Source: Serpula lacrymans var. lacrymans S7.9 (lineage: Eukaryota; Basidiomycota; Agaricomycetes; Boletales; Serpulaceae). Taken from it: a DNA stretch of 64,000 bases. The position numbers and the translations under genes were made by a program. Below are positions 19,502 through 29,263 of the stretch, one piece after another (the stretch's first letter is position 1; each line of letters starts with the position of its first letter). The notes under the pieces were generated by a model. That model ran no database searches, was not told where the DNA came from, and saw only the letters and a list, made by a program, of their open reading frames with translations. The DNA lies in assembly GCF_000218685.1 (NCBI RefSeq), contig NW_006763300.1, forward strand, positions 1,023,447 to 1,087,446, given 5' to 3'.

Positions 19502-22361
19502 ATGTCTTATAGCCGTAGCTGGGATCATGTCGCTGAACAGTGGGCTCAAGATGAATTTCGGAATCCTGGCGGTGACAGAATAAACGTTCGACCAAGGGAG
19601 GACGACTTCTACAGCGAAGGCAAACGCAGGAGATATGATAATGCAGTCTGTTACTTTCTTTATCTTGCAAGTGCCTCTAATCTCATAAAATATATAGGAA
19701 TATGATCACAGCCAGATTTACCAAGAGGCTCACTATGAGTCCCAAAATCAGGCTCGTTCCGGCGACTTCACCCATAACAACTTACCAGACGAGCGCTCTC
19801 AACGAAATTTCCAGAACAAAAAACGCCTTGTTCCAAGCGAACCAAGTCCGCATGTTATTTTCCTCGGCTTAGATCCAGACTTCACCGAATCCGACGTTCG
19901 TAATACGTTCACATGTTATGATGAAAGGCTAAACCGAGTCTATGTCAGCTCCGGTCACACCTTACCAATAATGGTTGTAGTGTTGAAACAGTCACTATTA
20001 TCCGAGACAGATCAACAGGCAGTTGCCCATTTGTATATCATCTCTGCGCGTGCATTGACCTTCCTCCACCGTGAATTTCAAAGGTGTCTCCAAGGGCTTC
20101 GGCTTTGCCCAGTTCTCAAGCACTGAACACGCGCGTGCTTTTGTTGACCCCCTCTTTCCGTTCATTCAAGTTCCGCCACCGGCGTCTCATGGTGCTTCGT
20201 CTTCTGCTGCTTATTATAAAGCTCTAGAATCCGGTGTGCCTCATGATGGCCGGAGAGTGAAAATTGACTATTCACAGAGTGCCACTCCTCATGACAGGAG
20301 TCGAACTCGCCAGAATATGAACGACGGTACTCGTGATATTGGTAACACCCAAGCGCCTGTACTGCTCTTCCGGGGACTCGATCCGCTATCTGGCCCTCAA
20401 GCTATTGCGCAGGCTATGAAAAGTTCATCGGGTATTGGAAAAGATGGCGCCAAGGGCATGAAAAGAATTATCCTGATTAAGGATAAGGTGACCTTGGCGA
20501 GTTTTGGCTTCACTTTCGTGGAGTTCGTTGATATTCAGGTGAGTTCCATCTCGACTGCTTGTGTAGCTCTTGACATTGTTGTTATTAGTCCGCGTCTGCT
20601 GTATTAGCAGCGACTATGTCCCCTCAAATCCACCCCTCAGGATTTCGCATTTCTGATCGACCTGTAGCCGCTTCATTCGCTCATCCCTATTCATTTCAAC
20701 TCGTGGCTGACCACGTCCTCCGAGACGAGGCGGTTTTTTCTTCGTCGCTAAACTTAGGGGGCGTGGAAGGTTCATGGGTGAAATATTGGGACGAAACGAC
20801 GACTGTCGCCATACTTGAATTTGAAGTTGAGGGACCACCTCAGGTTGCCCTCCCCATGTCTACTAAGGAGAAGAAGGGAAAGAAGAAACTCAAAGGTAAA
20901 CTCCACGATGATCGTAGAGTAACGCTGTATTCAACAACAGTCCAGATGATGCTATCACACCCGCACCCAATGCATTGCCCGAAGCATCTGTTCTGCCTAT
21001 CTCCGATAAGCCTGTGACTCTTACTTTTAAGGGAGTTGCTGCAAGCAAAGCTGCGACATCTACATTAGGTGTGCACCTCGCATGATTACCAGTGTAATGA
21101 CATCTATCTTCTAACGACACCCAAAGTGTCCGCTCCATCCGCACTAGGTTTCTCGTCCGAGGAAAGCGGAGCTCTTTCTCCAGGAGCGGATGAAGCACAA
21201 TTAAATGCTGATGCTAAAGGTATGCCATATCCTTATATGTGTGTCATTATACTAACTGATCTTTTTCTCAAGCTGCAGCTGCAAAGAAGGTCGCCCCATT
21301 GATTGCAAGTAAGAAGGTTGGTTTCAGAAAACCCAGCTTGCGACTTGGAAAGATGATATTGATGATGACGTGCTCGCAGACCGTTAATAATATCAACAAA
21401 TGGAATCAAGTACAGGAAGAACTCAGAGACGATTCTGAAGCACATCCACCGGTATAATAAAAACAGTCATATAGAATCAATAATGTAAGCGTAACTTATG
21501 ACTTCCCAACTTCCAGGACAATCCGGTTGGTGCCACGAGTCCCCTGGTTGCCCCCAGCACAGCACCAGCCCAACCGCAGAGAGGAGAATTCGAGTTCTCG
21601 GACACAAATGCAATGACGTGTCTACTATGTGCAAGACAGTTCAAGAGTACGGATCAGCTCAAACGGCATAACAAGGAATCAGATTTACACAAGGCTCGCT
21701 TTTCTTCGATTTTGTTATGATGTGATATATTCAAGAGTGTTCTGATCTTTATTTCATCCTTTCGTGCAACATGCTCGATGCCCACCCTACAGAATAACCT
21801 CAAAGATGCGACACTACAAGAACTAGCTCGTCAAAAAGCTCAAGTTGCTCGAAAGACGACACAATCGACCAAGGTTATGGAACAAACGAAATATCGCGAT
21901 CGCGCATTCGAACGTCGGATCATGCATAACCAGCCCGACGTTCCACCACCTGATAATGATAATATACCGAAGAAGAGGCATATAGAGGGGCCTCCTCCAA
22001 TCACTCCTCCGCCTGTCCCCGTCGTATCAACTCAGGATGACAACAACATTGGTAATAAACTACTCAAGATGATGGGTTGGAAAGAGGGAACTGGACTAGG
22101 GAGTTCTGGCGAAGGCAGAACTGAGCCTATGTACTTATCTTTTACCTGATGACTTATGCTCTGCTAACATTTCGTAGTCAAACAGCTATTTATGCCCAGG
22201 GGGTTGGTTTAGGGGCCAGCAAAGGAAAGGAAATAGGCAAGTATGCCGATGGGTATTCAGGTTATGTGCACATGGTGCAAGATGCAGTAAGTTATAAAAT
22301 TTCATTGTCTCTGGTTGCTGAGATTTATTTGAAATAGGCCCGTGAGCGGTTTGGGCTGTAG
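19502..22361 (+). CDS. RBM5/RBM10-like RNA-binding splicing factor (RRM, C2H2, G-patch)
   Basis: About 13 exons. Best-supported pieces: 19502-19645, 19698-19895, from 19949, 20084-20538, from 20589, to 21068, 21127-21219, 21283-21316, 21380-21451, about 21530-21692, 21793-22130, 22178-22286 and 22338-22361. Domains in order: Arg/Asp-rich N-terminus; a first RRM (VIFLGLDPDFTESD; GFGFAQF); a second RRM-like region (VLLFRGLDPLSG; SFGFTFVEF); a YWDETT segment; a Lys-rich stretch; a helix NNINKWNQVQEEL; a C2H2 finger (CLLCARQFKSTDQLKRHN); an Arg/Lys helix; and a G-patch (LLKMMGWKEGTGLGSSGEG). This architecture is that of RBM5/10, which acts in early spliceosome assembly and 3' splice-site choice; the yeast-level role here is inferred. 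One frame discontinuity near 20899-20922 and a GC-type donor at 21693 are noted separately. Confidence 0.88.
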
Positions 22362-22619
22362 GATATCCTGTATTTAGCCGTTTGTATTAAATCTTTCATT
22401 TTTTGGAAACATCCCTTTTACCAAGTGGACGGTTACAAATTGGCAAACTATAAGGATACGGTGATTTGATTTGACAAAGAGAGAACCAGCGCGATGAAAG
22501 TGACTTCGGTTGCTGTAGAAGGATAATAAGTACTCCACTACCATCACCGTATTAAGCTTATATCTCGTATCACGGTCAACATTGAACTTCCTGCGAATTC
22601 CCAATGTACACCATTAGCT
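22362..22619. other. Convergent 3' intergenic region
   Basis: Short A+T-rich spacer between the tail of the RBM5-like gene and the tail of the minus-strand DUF6533 gene. Nothing further seen. Confidence 0.5.
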
Positions 22620-23196
22620 CTACATGCCAATCCTAGTAGGGGTCATGTCGAGCTGAACGCCTTCTGTGTTCGCATGATCCTGGATACGCTGAGCTACGTG
22701 TCTTACAGCCTGAGTGAGTGCAGGGGCCAGCATGGATTGGGCCCCGGACTCTTCCTCCCTTGCAAAACGGACAGTACTCAGCACCGGTAATGTACTACCT
22801 TCCCTGGCCATACGGGCGTTGTCGTCGCTTTGATGAAGATTAAAGTGGATGCGACATGCAAGCACACTGTGTAACGTGAGTTGCAATCTGTAAGGTGCAC
22901 GGTTAGCGACGACCGCACAAAAGAGTTTCCCTGAAGTTCACTGGCACAAGCAAATTGACACGTACGAGTCGAGTAACCCATAGTACGCGATCTGTTTGCA
23001 AAATGACCAGAGTCTGAGTTTGATGGGATAACCTGATACAGAGAAATATTGAGCTTACCGGTAGAACACTAATGACCCCAATGTTAACTATTGACATGAC
23101 TTGAGGTTTCATGATGAAATGGCAGATAATCAGGGGAAATATTCCGAAATAATGGTTCACGTACGCACGAATGATGCAGCTCATATACGCCATGCT
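22620..23196 (-). pseudogene. 3' half of a DUF6533-type membrane protein gene, split by a copia element
   Basis: Minus-strand continuation of the gene starting at 30277. The broken exon resumes with MAYMSCIIRAYVNHYFG directly at the insertion point. It continues through membrane helices (FGIFPLIICHFI; IVNIGVISVLP) and the family's typical end, LTLHSVLACRIHFNL, then a soluble tail (REEESGAQSML) to the stop at 22620. Exon joins between 22886 and 23060 are not fully resolved. The target-site duplication ATGCT (23192-23196) is the last piece of this half. Confidence 0.75.
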
Positions 23197-23516
23197 TGTT
23201 AGTTTTGGTGATTCTGCACCTTTGTGCTACCTATATATTTTCATTCCTTTCTCTATCTATTCTTCTATCATTCACTATTGATTGTGTTCTCTATTATTTT
23301 GCCTTTGTGGCTGCTTTGTTTACCTTTGTTTACAAAACTTCGGACAGTATTGCAGAGTCCAATGCTTCCTATTCTCTAGTTACTCACATTGGACTCTAGG
23401 TACTGTATACCTGTCATACTCTCTAATAATAAAGTTACTCACATTGGACTCTAGTTCCAGTCCCTGATTGCTCTCAGCAAGTGGCTAGACACTTCCTTCA
23501 AGCTTTGTTCTTAATA
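23197..23516 (+). repeat. 5' LTR of the copia element
   Basis: Begins TGTTAGTTTTGG and ends GTTCTTAATA. Identical to 28944-29263 over 320 bp. It contains two copies of TTACTCACATTGGACTCTAG within about 60 bp. Confidence 0.96.
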
Positions 23517-23536
23517 GGTTATGAGCCCTGTGCTCT
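23517..23536 (+). promoter_or_regulatory. Primer-binding site, half-tRNA type (initiator tRNA-Met)
   Basis: GGTTATGAGCCCTGTGCTC starts at the base after the LTR. Its complement contains GGGCTCATAACC, the anticodon stem-loop of eukaryotic initiator tRNA-Met with anticodon CAT. Copia-type elements are known to prime from an internally cleaved initiator tRNA fragment, and the position fits. Confidence 0.75.
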
Positions 23537-24681
23537 AGCCATCTTCCTGACCTCATATCTCACCATCCAAGCGTCCTACTGCTTATCCATCATAACCATT
23601 GTCTTCTGGGACTCTTATTATCTCATCCATCACCTCAGATTACTCTGATCTCATCTTGATCTCCAACAACAACTCCTTGTTGCAAGTTACCCCCATTTCA
23701 GACGCTTTTTTGGTCTTATCTGCACCATATCTCGCCCAATCCTTATCTGATCGTCCTGTAACTTCTACCATCGTCTTCTACGGCCTAAATAACCCTAGGA
23801 GACCTGTCAGAGTGGTTGAATTTGAGCTGGATCTTTCTGTGAGCCTTCATCATCATTTGATCACCTTTTGGCCCCCTATTCCATATCTCCACATCCTGTG
23901 CTCGGATCTTGGCCCTATTTGAGCCATCTACTACCCTATACTATTGCACTTTACACCGTCAATTTGGGGGCAATCCATCCACTCCATCATCCTCTGTGAA
24001 GTTTGCATTTTTGGCACTTTCACCCCTATTGGACTCCTATTGCATATCTCCACATCCTGTGCTTCACTTCTTGTGATATTTGGGCCATCTATTACTCTAT
24101 AAAGATGTTCCCTATACCTCTGATTTGGTGGCAATCCATCCATCTTATCTGTCTCTGCATCAATTTCGACTTTTTGCCCTATTTTTCGCTTTTGGCATAT
24201 CTGGTGTGTGCATAAAGCTCCAATCTTCTCTACTCTGTCCATTATCAGATAGAACAAGCCTATAGACTGTGAAGCTCGCCTGCATTGCCTCAGTTTGCTG
24301 TTGCCTAGAGCCTCTCTCAGTCTGCGGTGTTTGGGGAGCTTAAGTCACTTTGTTGACTCATATACAAGCCCTATTAACCAACACTGTCTCGAGGCGATTT
24401 CTCTGTTAATATCAGTGTGGAATTGAAAGGGGAATACAGGCGTAACCCTGTAGCAGCACTAGGAAGCCTTAGCACCCTCCTGGATTGCTTTTGGACGCTT
24501 TTTGGACCCTATTTGGACCTATCCTTGCGCTTTCTGACCCTCTCCATATCCTCTCTCTACCGCCTCACCATCTTATCTGCTCGCCTCCTACTGTTGCCCA
24601 TTGTCTTTGCCACTATTCCATCGCCTATAGCTGTCTCCTACATCATTTATCATTGCTCTATTGTCTTATACAACACCCATC
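23537..24681 (+). other. Untranslated leader of the copia element
   Basis: About 1.15 kb between primer site and gag. Only short frames with low-complexity Leu/Ser-rich translations are present. Two diverged direct repeats occur (TCTCCACATCCTGTGCT at about 23887 and 24046; GGCAATCCATCCA blocks near 23969 and 24130), indicating an internal duplication of about 160 bp. No protein is proposed. Confidence 0.6.
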
Positions 24682-25659
24682 ATGTCTGACTCTGATCCCA
24701 AGTTCCATCCCTTGTCTGGCACTAACTACCCCCAGTGGAGTGGTGAAATGCAAGCTTGGTTGATGACCAAGGGACTGTGGAGGCTCGTCTCTGGCGCTGA
24801 AAAGTGTCCTGGGACTGATGCTGAAGCAATAGAGAAATGGGAGTTGAGAGCTGAAAAGGCTGCTGGTGCATTATATCTCAATGTCACCAAAGAGCAGCGC
24901 ATCCATCTTGATGGCATCATTGATGATCCTGTCAAGATCTGGGAGAAACTGGCAATTGTGCACGTCTCTAAGAAGCCTGGGACGAGATTTAATGCCTATG
25001 ACGACTTCTTCTCTATCAGAAAGAAGGAGGACGAGTCCCTGCAGTCTCTCATGACCAGAATTGACGAAGGCATGCATCAGATTCAAAATCTTTGTCCTAC
25101 TGGCTTCTCATTGTCTGAATTGGACGATGAATTGACATGCATGGCCATGATTAGGGCGCTTCCTGATCAATATGCCCACTTCACTTCATCTCTACTACTT
25201 CTGGGCACCTTGGACAAGACCCAGCTCAGGGATGCTTTCCTTGCTGAAGAGGTCAATCGCCGTCGTCGTGCTGAAGTCGATTCTGCCTTGCATTCTTCGT
25301 CTACCACTGCCAATAGCACCTGCACCCATCCTAACTGCCATCATTGCAACCAATCCACCACCTCTACTCGCGTTCAGTGTGATTTCTGTGGTTTACTTGG
25401 TCATACCCAAGACAAATGCCACAGATACATTGCTAGTCGCCAACAGGCAGTGGAGGGTGCTAAGAATCGCTACAAGCGTGGCAATAAGGCTCAGGCAGGC
25501 TCCAGCAACTCTCAGAATACCTCTCAGCAGCCCAAATCTTCGCCCAACAATGCCAATTCATCTACTGTGGTCACTGAATCAGCTGGGAATGCAAGTCTTC
25601 GTTCCATTCATCCCTCTGATCCTCATTGCCCTCTCCAACTTGATGCTGACATTGATTAG
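24682..25659 (+). CDS. gag: Copia Gag
   Basis: 325 residues from the ATG at 24682. N-terminal Gag domain of the Ty1/copia class (LSGTNYPQWSGEMQAWL; later SLQSLMTRIDEGMHQIQNL and ALPDQYAHFTSSLL). A CCHC-type zinc knuckle (CDFCGLLGHTQDKCHRY) follows near residues 232-250, then a Ser/Asn/Gln-rich linker. The frame ends in TAG two codons before the protease DTG. The stop probably replaces a Trp codon (TGG), because related copia proteins usually have a Trp just before this motif (family knowledge). Starting at the upstream TTG (24661) has no support. Confidence 0.92.
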   Translation: MSDSDPKFHPLSGTNYPQWSGEMQAWLMTKGLWRLVSGAEKCPGTDAEAIEKWELRAEKAAGALYLNVTKEQRIHLDGIIDDPVKIWEKLAIVHVSKKPGTRFNAYDDFFSIRKKEDESLQSLMTRIDEGMHQIQNLCPTGFSLSELDDELTCMAMIRALPDQYAHFTSSLLLLGTLDKTQLRDAFLAEEVNRRRRAEVDSALHSSSTTANSTCTHPNCHHCNQSTTSTRVQCDFCGLLGHTQDKCHRYIASRQQAVEGAKNRYKRGNKAQAGSSNSQNTSQQPKSSPNNANSSTVVTESAGNASLRSIHPSDPHCPLQLDADID

Positions 25660-28600
25660 AATGCAGACACAGGCACCACTTCTCATATGACACCTCATCG
25701 TCATTGGATGCACCACTATACCCCATATCATGTGCCAATCAAGCTGGCTGATCACACTGTTGTCTATTCAGCTGGTGTTGGTACTGTGGTGTTTAATCCT
25801 GTGATGAATGGCAAAGTGGCTATGGCTGTGGAATTCTCTAGAGTGCTCCATGTACCAGATCTTCGAAATAATCTCCTCTCAGTCTTGTATTTAACTCGTC
25901 AAAGTGGTTTCAATGTCACTATTTCGTCTCATTCCATGTCCTTTATGCGTGACAACACTCTCTTGTTCACTGCAACTATCAATGACAACAATGCAGCATT
26001 CCTTGATGGATCTACTGCTGCTTGTGTTGAATTGGGACATTTTACTGCGACTATACCACTTGATTTGATGCTCTGGCATCGCAGATTGGCTCACCACCAT
26101 CATGCTGATGTCAAGAGACTGATACAGAGAGATCTGGTCACTGGGCTTACACTGGAATCCAAGGCTGCTCCTGATCCTGTCTGTGAACCGTGCTTGTCTG
26201 GCAAGATGCATGCCAATCCATTCCCCTCATCTGATACTCGCTCTGCTCATCCTTTGGACCTCATCCATTCTGATGTACACCAAGTCTCTTCCCCCACATT
26301 CTCTGGTTATCGCTACTGGGTCACCTTCATTGACAATCACAGTCGATTCCGTGTTGTTGTGCCTCTCAAGGCCAAGTCAGATGTCTTTGATGCTTTCAAG
26401 AGATTCAAGGCTTATGCTGAGACTCAATTGGAGCGTAAAATCAAGGCTCTGCACGATGACAAAGGGGGAGAGTACATGTCCAAGGAATTTGAGCAATTCA
26501 CAGATGACCATGGGATTGTCAGACAGCATACCACCAGGAATCGTCCTCAGCAGAATGGTGTGGCAGAGCGAGCAAACAGACTTCTGACTGAGCGTATCAC
26601 TGCCATGTTATCAGAGTCTGCATTGCCTAACAGCTTCTGGGGTGAATGTCTGTCCGCTTTGGTGCATGTCTGGAACAGGTGTCCCACTGATGCAGTGGCC
26701 CATGCCACTCCATTTGAGTTGTGGTATGGACGCAAGCCTGACATGTCTCACCTTCGCGTTTGGGGCTGCACTGCCTATGTGCATGTGCAAAAGGACAAAA
26801 GAGGCATCTTTGGCTCTCATATGGAGAAATGTGTGTTCATTGGTTACCCTGAGGGATACAAGGGATGGAAATTCTACAATCCTACCACCAAGCACACTGT
26901 TATCTCTGAGAGAGCTGATTTTGATGAGCGCTACTTCCCTGGCTTGAAGAGGTCTTCTGACAATGTCCCGCCTCCACCTCCCACTCCACCTTCGCTATCC
27001 ATGCCATTGGGCCTGATTGAGGATGTCCCTACACCAGGTCCAGGGGGAGATATGGGCCCACCAGCTGCGCTTCAGCAGCCTCAACCATTGCCTGACAATG
27101 GGCCTCATTTGGACCTTGATGCAAAACCACCTGTGAATCAACCTCCTGAGCTTCCAAATCACCCTCCTCATCGCTCACCTTCTCCTGACTTGCCTATTGC
27201 ACTGAGACGCCCTGTAAGGGCTAGGAGACCACCTAGACCATGGTGGCTTCAATACAGACAACCTACTCCTGCCATTGAGAGTGATGACAGTGATTCTGAG
27301 GCAGTTGATGATGAAGTGGCACACTTTGGAGACTCTGCTGAGCCTAGGTCATTTGCAGATGCAATGAAGCGTCCTGATGCAGATAAATGGAGAGAGGCAG
27401 CCATGGAAGAGCTTCAAGCTCATGAGCGCAATGGTACTTGGTCACTAGTGGAACTACCTCCTGGAGTCAAGGCTATTGGTGGCAAGTGGGTCTTCAAGAT
27501 CAAGCACAACTCAGATGGCACTGTTGAGCGCTACAAGGCCAGATATGTGGCCAAAGGTTATAACCAGCGCCCTGGCTTTGATTTCCTCGAAATATTTGCA
27601 CCTACTGTCCGCATATCATCCATTAGAGTTGTCCTTGCCATTGCAGCCATCCACAACCTCCATTTGCGCTCCATTGACATTTCCCATGCATTCCTGAATG
27701 GAGTCATGGATGTCAAGGTCTACATGCATCAGCCAGAGGGATTCCATCAGGGTCCTCGCAATCTTGTTTGCCAGTTGGACAAGGCCATCTATGGGACAAA
27801 GCAGGGAGGCAGAATGTGGAACCAGAAGATGCACACTGTGCTTGAAAAACTCGGATTCAAGCGTACTTATTCAGACTCTGCCATCTATGTCTTTAACAGA
27901 GCTGATGTGCGCATTATCCTGCCTGTCTTTGTTGATGACATAACACTGGCATCCACTACTACTTCTGCACTTGACCAAGCTGTCAAGAACCTCTCCCTGC
28001 ACTTTAAGCTTCGTGATCTTGGCCCTACTTCTTACCTACTTGGCATTTCCATCACTAGAGACCTAAGTAATTGCACCATCTCCCTCTCCCAACATCAGTG
28101 CACTCTGGACATTCTGGAGCGCTTTGGCATGAAGGACTGCAAGCCTGTGTCCACTCCCATGGATCCTGGTTTGCGCCTCACCAAGGACATGTCTCCCAAA
28201 ACATCCAGTGATGCTGCTTTGATGAAGGACATTCCCTACCTTGCTGCTGTTGGTGCTCTGATGTATCTGGCCACTACCACTCGTCCTGACATTGCCTACA
28301 CTGTTGGAGTCTTTGCCAGATATAACTCTAATCCTGGCCTTACTCACTGGAGCGCTGTCAAGCACTTGTTCCGCCACTTGCAAGGCACCCTTGATCATTC
28401 CCTTGTCCTTGGTCCTGATCCCAATTCCACTGAACTCTTCACCACTTTCTCTGATGCTGATCATGGTGGTGACAAGGACTCTGGTTGTTCTACTGGTGCC
28501 TATATTGTCAAGATGGGATCTGGTGCTGTCTCCTGGAGCTCCAAGCTTCAGAACATTGTTGCTCTGTCCACCACTGAAGCAGAATACATTGCTGCTGTTG

Positions 28601-28914
28601 AGGCTGGCAAAGAGATTTGCTGGATGCAAAATTTGTTGAAGGAAATGGGCTATCCTATCACCTCTCCTTCCACCCTTCATATTGACAACCAATCTGCCAT
28701 CTCTGTATCCAAGAACCCTGAGCACCATGGTCGGATGAAACACCTTGATCTGCGATGGCATTGGTTGAGAGATGTTGTTGACTCTGGGCAGATTGCTCCT
28801 ACCTTTGTTCCCACTGCTGAAATGCCTGCAGACTTGTTGACCAAGGCTCTTGCCAAGCCTAAAGTGGAAGTGTTCAGGAAGATGATGGGACTTATTAGAT
28901 CAGGGGGGAGCTGA
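25660..28914 (+). CDS. pol: Copia Pol (PR-IN-RT-RNaseH)
   Basis: The same frame as gag, resuming after the TAG. Order is typical copia: protease (ADTGTTSHM, catalytic Asp codon at 25666); GAG-pre-integrase zinc finger (WHRRLAHHHHADVKRL ... CEPCLSGKM); integrase DDE core (LIHSDVH, HDDKGGEYMSKEF, NRPQQNGVAERANRL); an acidic and proline-rich spacer (about 26960-27330); reverse transcriptase (YKARYVAKGYNQRPG, QLDKAIYGTKQ, FVDDITL); and RNase H (STTEAEYIAAVEAGKEICW; HIDNQSAISVSKNP). Stop TGA at 28912. The first ATG (25687) lies after the protease active site, so Pol begun there would lack a working protease. Readthrough of the TAG, or a recent inactivating mutation, is therefore implied. Confidence 0.93.
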   Translation, partial: NADTGTTSHMTPHRHWMHHYTPYHVPIKLADHTVVYSAGVGTVVFNPVMNGKVAMAVEFSRVLHVPDLRNNLLSVLYLTRQSGFNVTISSHSMSFMRDNTLLFTATINDNNAAFLDGSTAACVELGHFTATIPLDLMLWHRRLAHHHHADVKRLIQRDLVTGLTLESKAAPDPVCEPCLSGKMHANPFPSSDTRSAHPLDLIHSDVHQVSSPTFSGYRYWVTFIDNHSRFRVVVPLKAKSDVFDAFKRFKAYAETQLERKIKALHDDKGGEYMSKEFEQFTDDHGIVRQHTTRNRPQQNGVAERANRLLTERITAMLSESALPNSFWGECLSALVHVWNRCPTDAVAHATPFELWYGRKPDMSHLRVWGCTAYVHVQKDKRGIFGSHMEKCVFIGYPEGYKGWKFYNPTTKHTVISERADFDERYFPGLKRSSDNVPPPPPTPPSLSMPLGLIEDVPTPGPGGDMGPPAALQQPQPLPDNGPHLDLDAKPPVNQPPELPNHPPHRSPSPDLPIALRRPVRARRPPRPWWLQYRQPTPAIESDDSDSEAVDDEVAHFGDSAEPRSFADAMKRPDADKWREAAMEELQAHERNGTWSLVELPPGVKAIGGKWVFKIKHNSDGTVERYKARYVAKGYNQRPGFDFLEIFAPTVRISSIRVVLAIAAIHNLHLRSIDISHAFLNGVMDVKVYMHQPEGFHQGPRNLVCQLDKAIYGTKQGGRMWNQKMHTVLEKLGFKRTYSDSAIYVFNRADVRIILPVFVDDITLASTTTSALDQAVKNLSLHFKLRDLGPTSYLLGISITRDLSNCTISLSQHQCTLDILERFGMKDCKPVSTPMDPGLRLTKDMSPKTSSDAALMKDIPYLAAVGALMYLATTTRPDIAYTVGVFARYNSNPGLTHWSAVKHLFRHLQGTLDHSLVLGPDPNSTELFTTFSDADHGGDKDSGCSTGAYIVKMGSGAVSWSSKLQNIVALSTTEAEYIAAVEAGKEICWMQNLLKEMGYPITSPSTLHIDNQSAISVSKNPEHHGRMKHLDLRWHWLRDVVDSGQIAPTFVPTAEMPADLLTKALAKPKVEVFRKMMGLIRSGGS

Positions 28915-28943
28915 TGCTTGGGAGGTGCAGCATCAGGGGGGAG

Positions 28944-29263
28944 TGTTAGTTTTGGTGATTCTGCACCTTTGTGCTACCTATATATTTTCATTCCTTTCTC
29001 TATCTATTCTTCTATCATTCACTATTGATTGTGTTCTCTATTATTTTGCCTTTGTGGCTGCTTTGTTTACCTTTGTTTACAAAACTTCGGACAGTATTGC
29101 AGAGTCCAATGCTTCCTATTCTCTAGTTACTCACATTGGACTCTAGGTACTGTATACCTGTCATACTCTCTAATAATAAAGTTACTCACATTGGACTCTA
29201 GTTCCAGTCCCTGATTGCTCTCAGCAAGTGGCTAGACACTTCCTTCAAGCTTTGTTCTTAATA
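28944..29263 (+). repeat. 3' LTR of the copia element
   Basis: Identical to the 5' LTR, preceded by CAGGGGGGAG and followed by the ATGCT duplication at 29264-29268. Confidence 0.96.

Larger units (their letters stand above)
23197..29263 (+). mobile_element. Ty1/copia retrotransposon, very young, inserted in a DUF6533 gene
   Basis: A 6,067-bp element with 320-bp LTRs (23197-23516, 28944-29263) that are identical by eye, flanked by ATGCT (23192-23196 and 29264-29268). A primer-binding site matching the anticodon region of initiator tRNA-Met directly follows the 5' LTR. A purine tract (CAGGGGGGAG) precedes the 3' LTR. Gag and Pol are in one frame, separated only by a TAG at 25657-25659. LTR ends are TG...TA rather than TG...CA. 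Identical LTRs mean very recent insertion. Confidence 0.96.

Noticed and set aside
12227..22361. Possible biosynthetic or functional gene cluster
   Set aside because: The genes (kinase, F-box, COQ7, complex I subunit, splicing factor) are unrelated housekeeping functions. Only COQ7 and the complex I subunit share the respiratory chain, which may be chance.
23599..24763. Several frames in the copia leader
   Set aside because: Low-complexity Leu/Ser-rich translations, caused partly by an internal duplication; no conserved motif.
25891..28761. Long minus-strand frames within copia pol (for example 232 codons at 28063-28761)
   Set aside because: Shadows of the pol coding frame.
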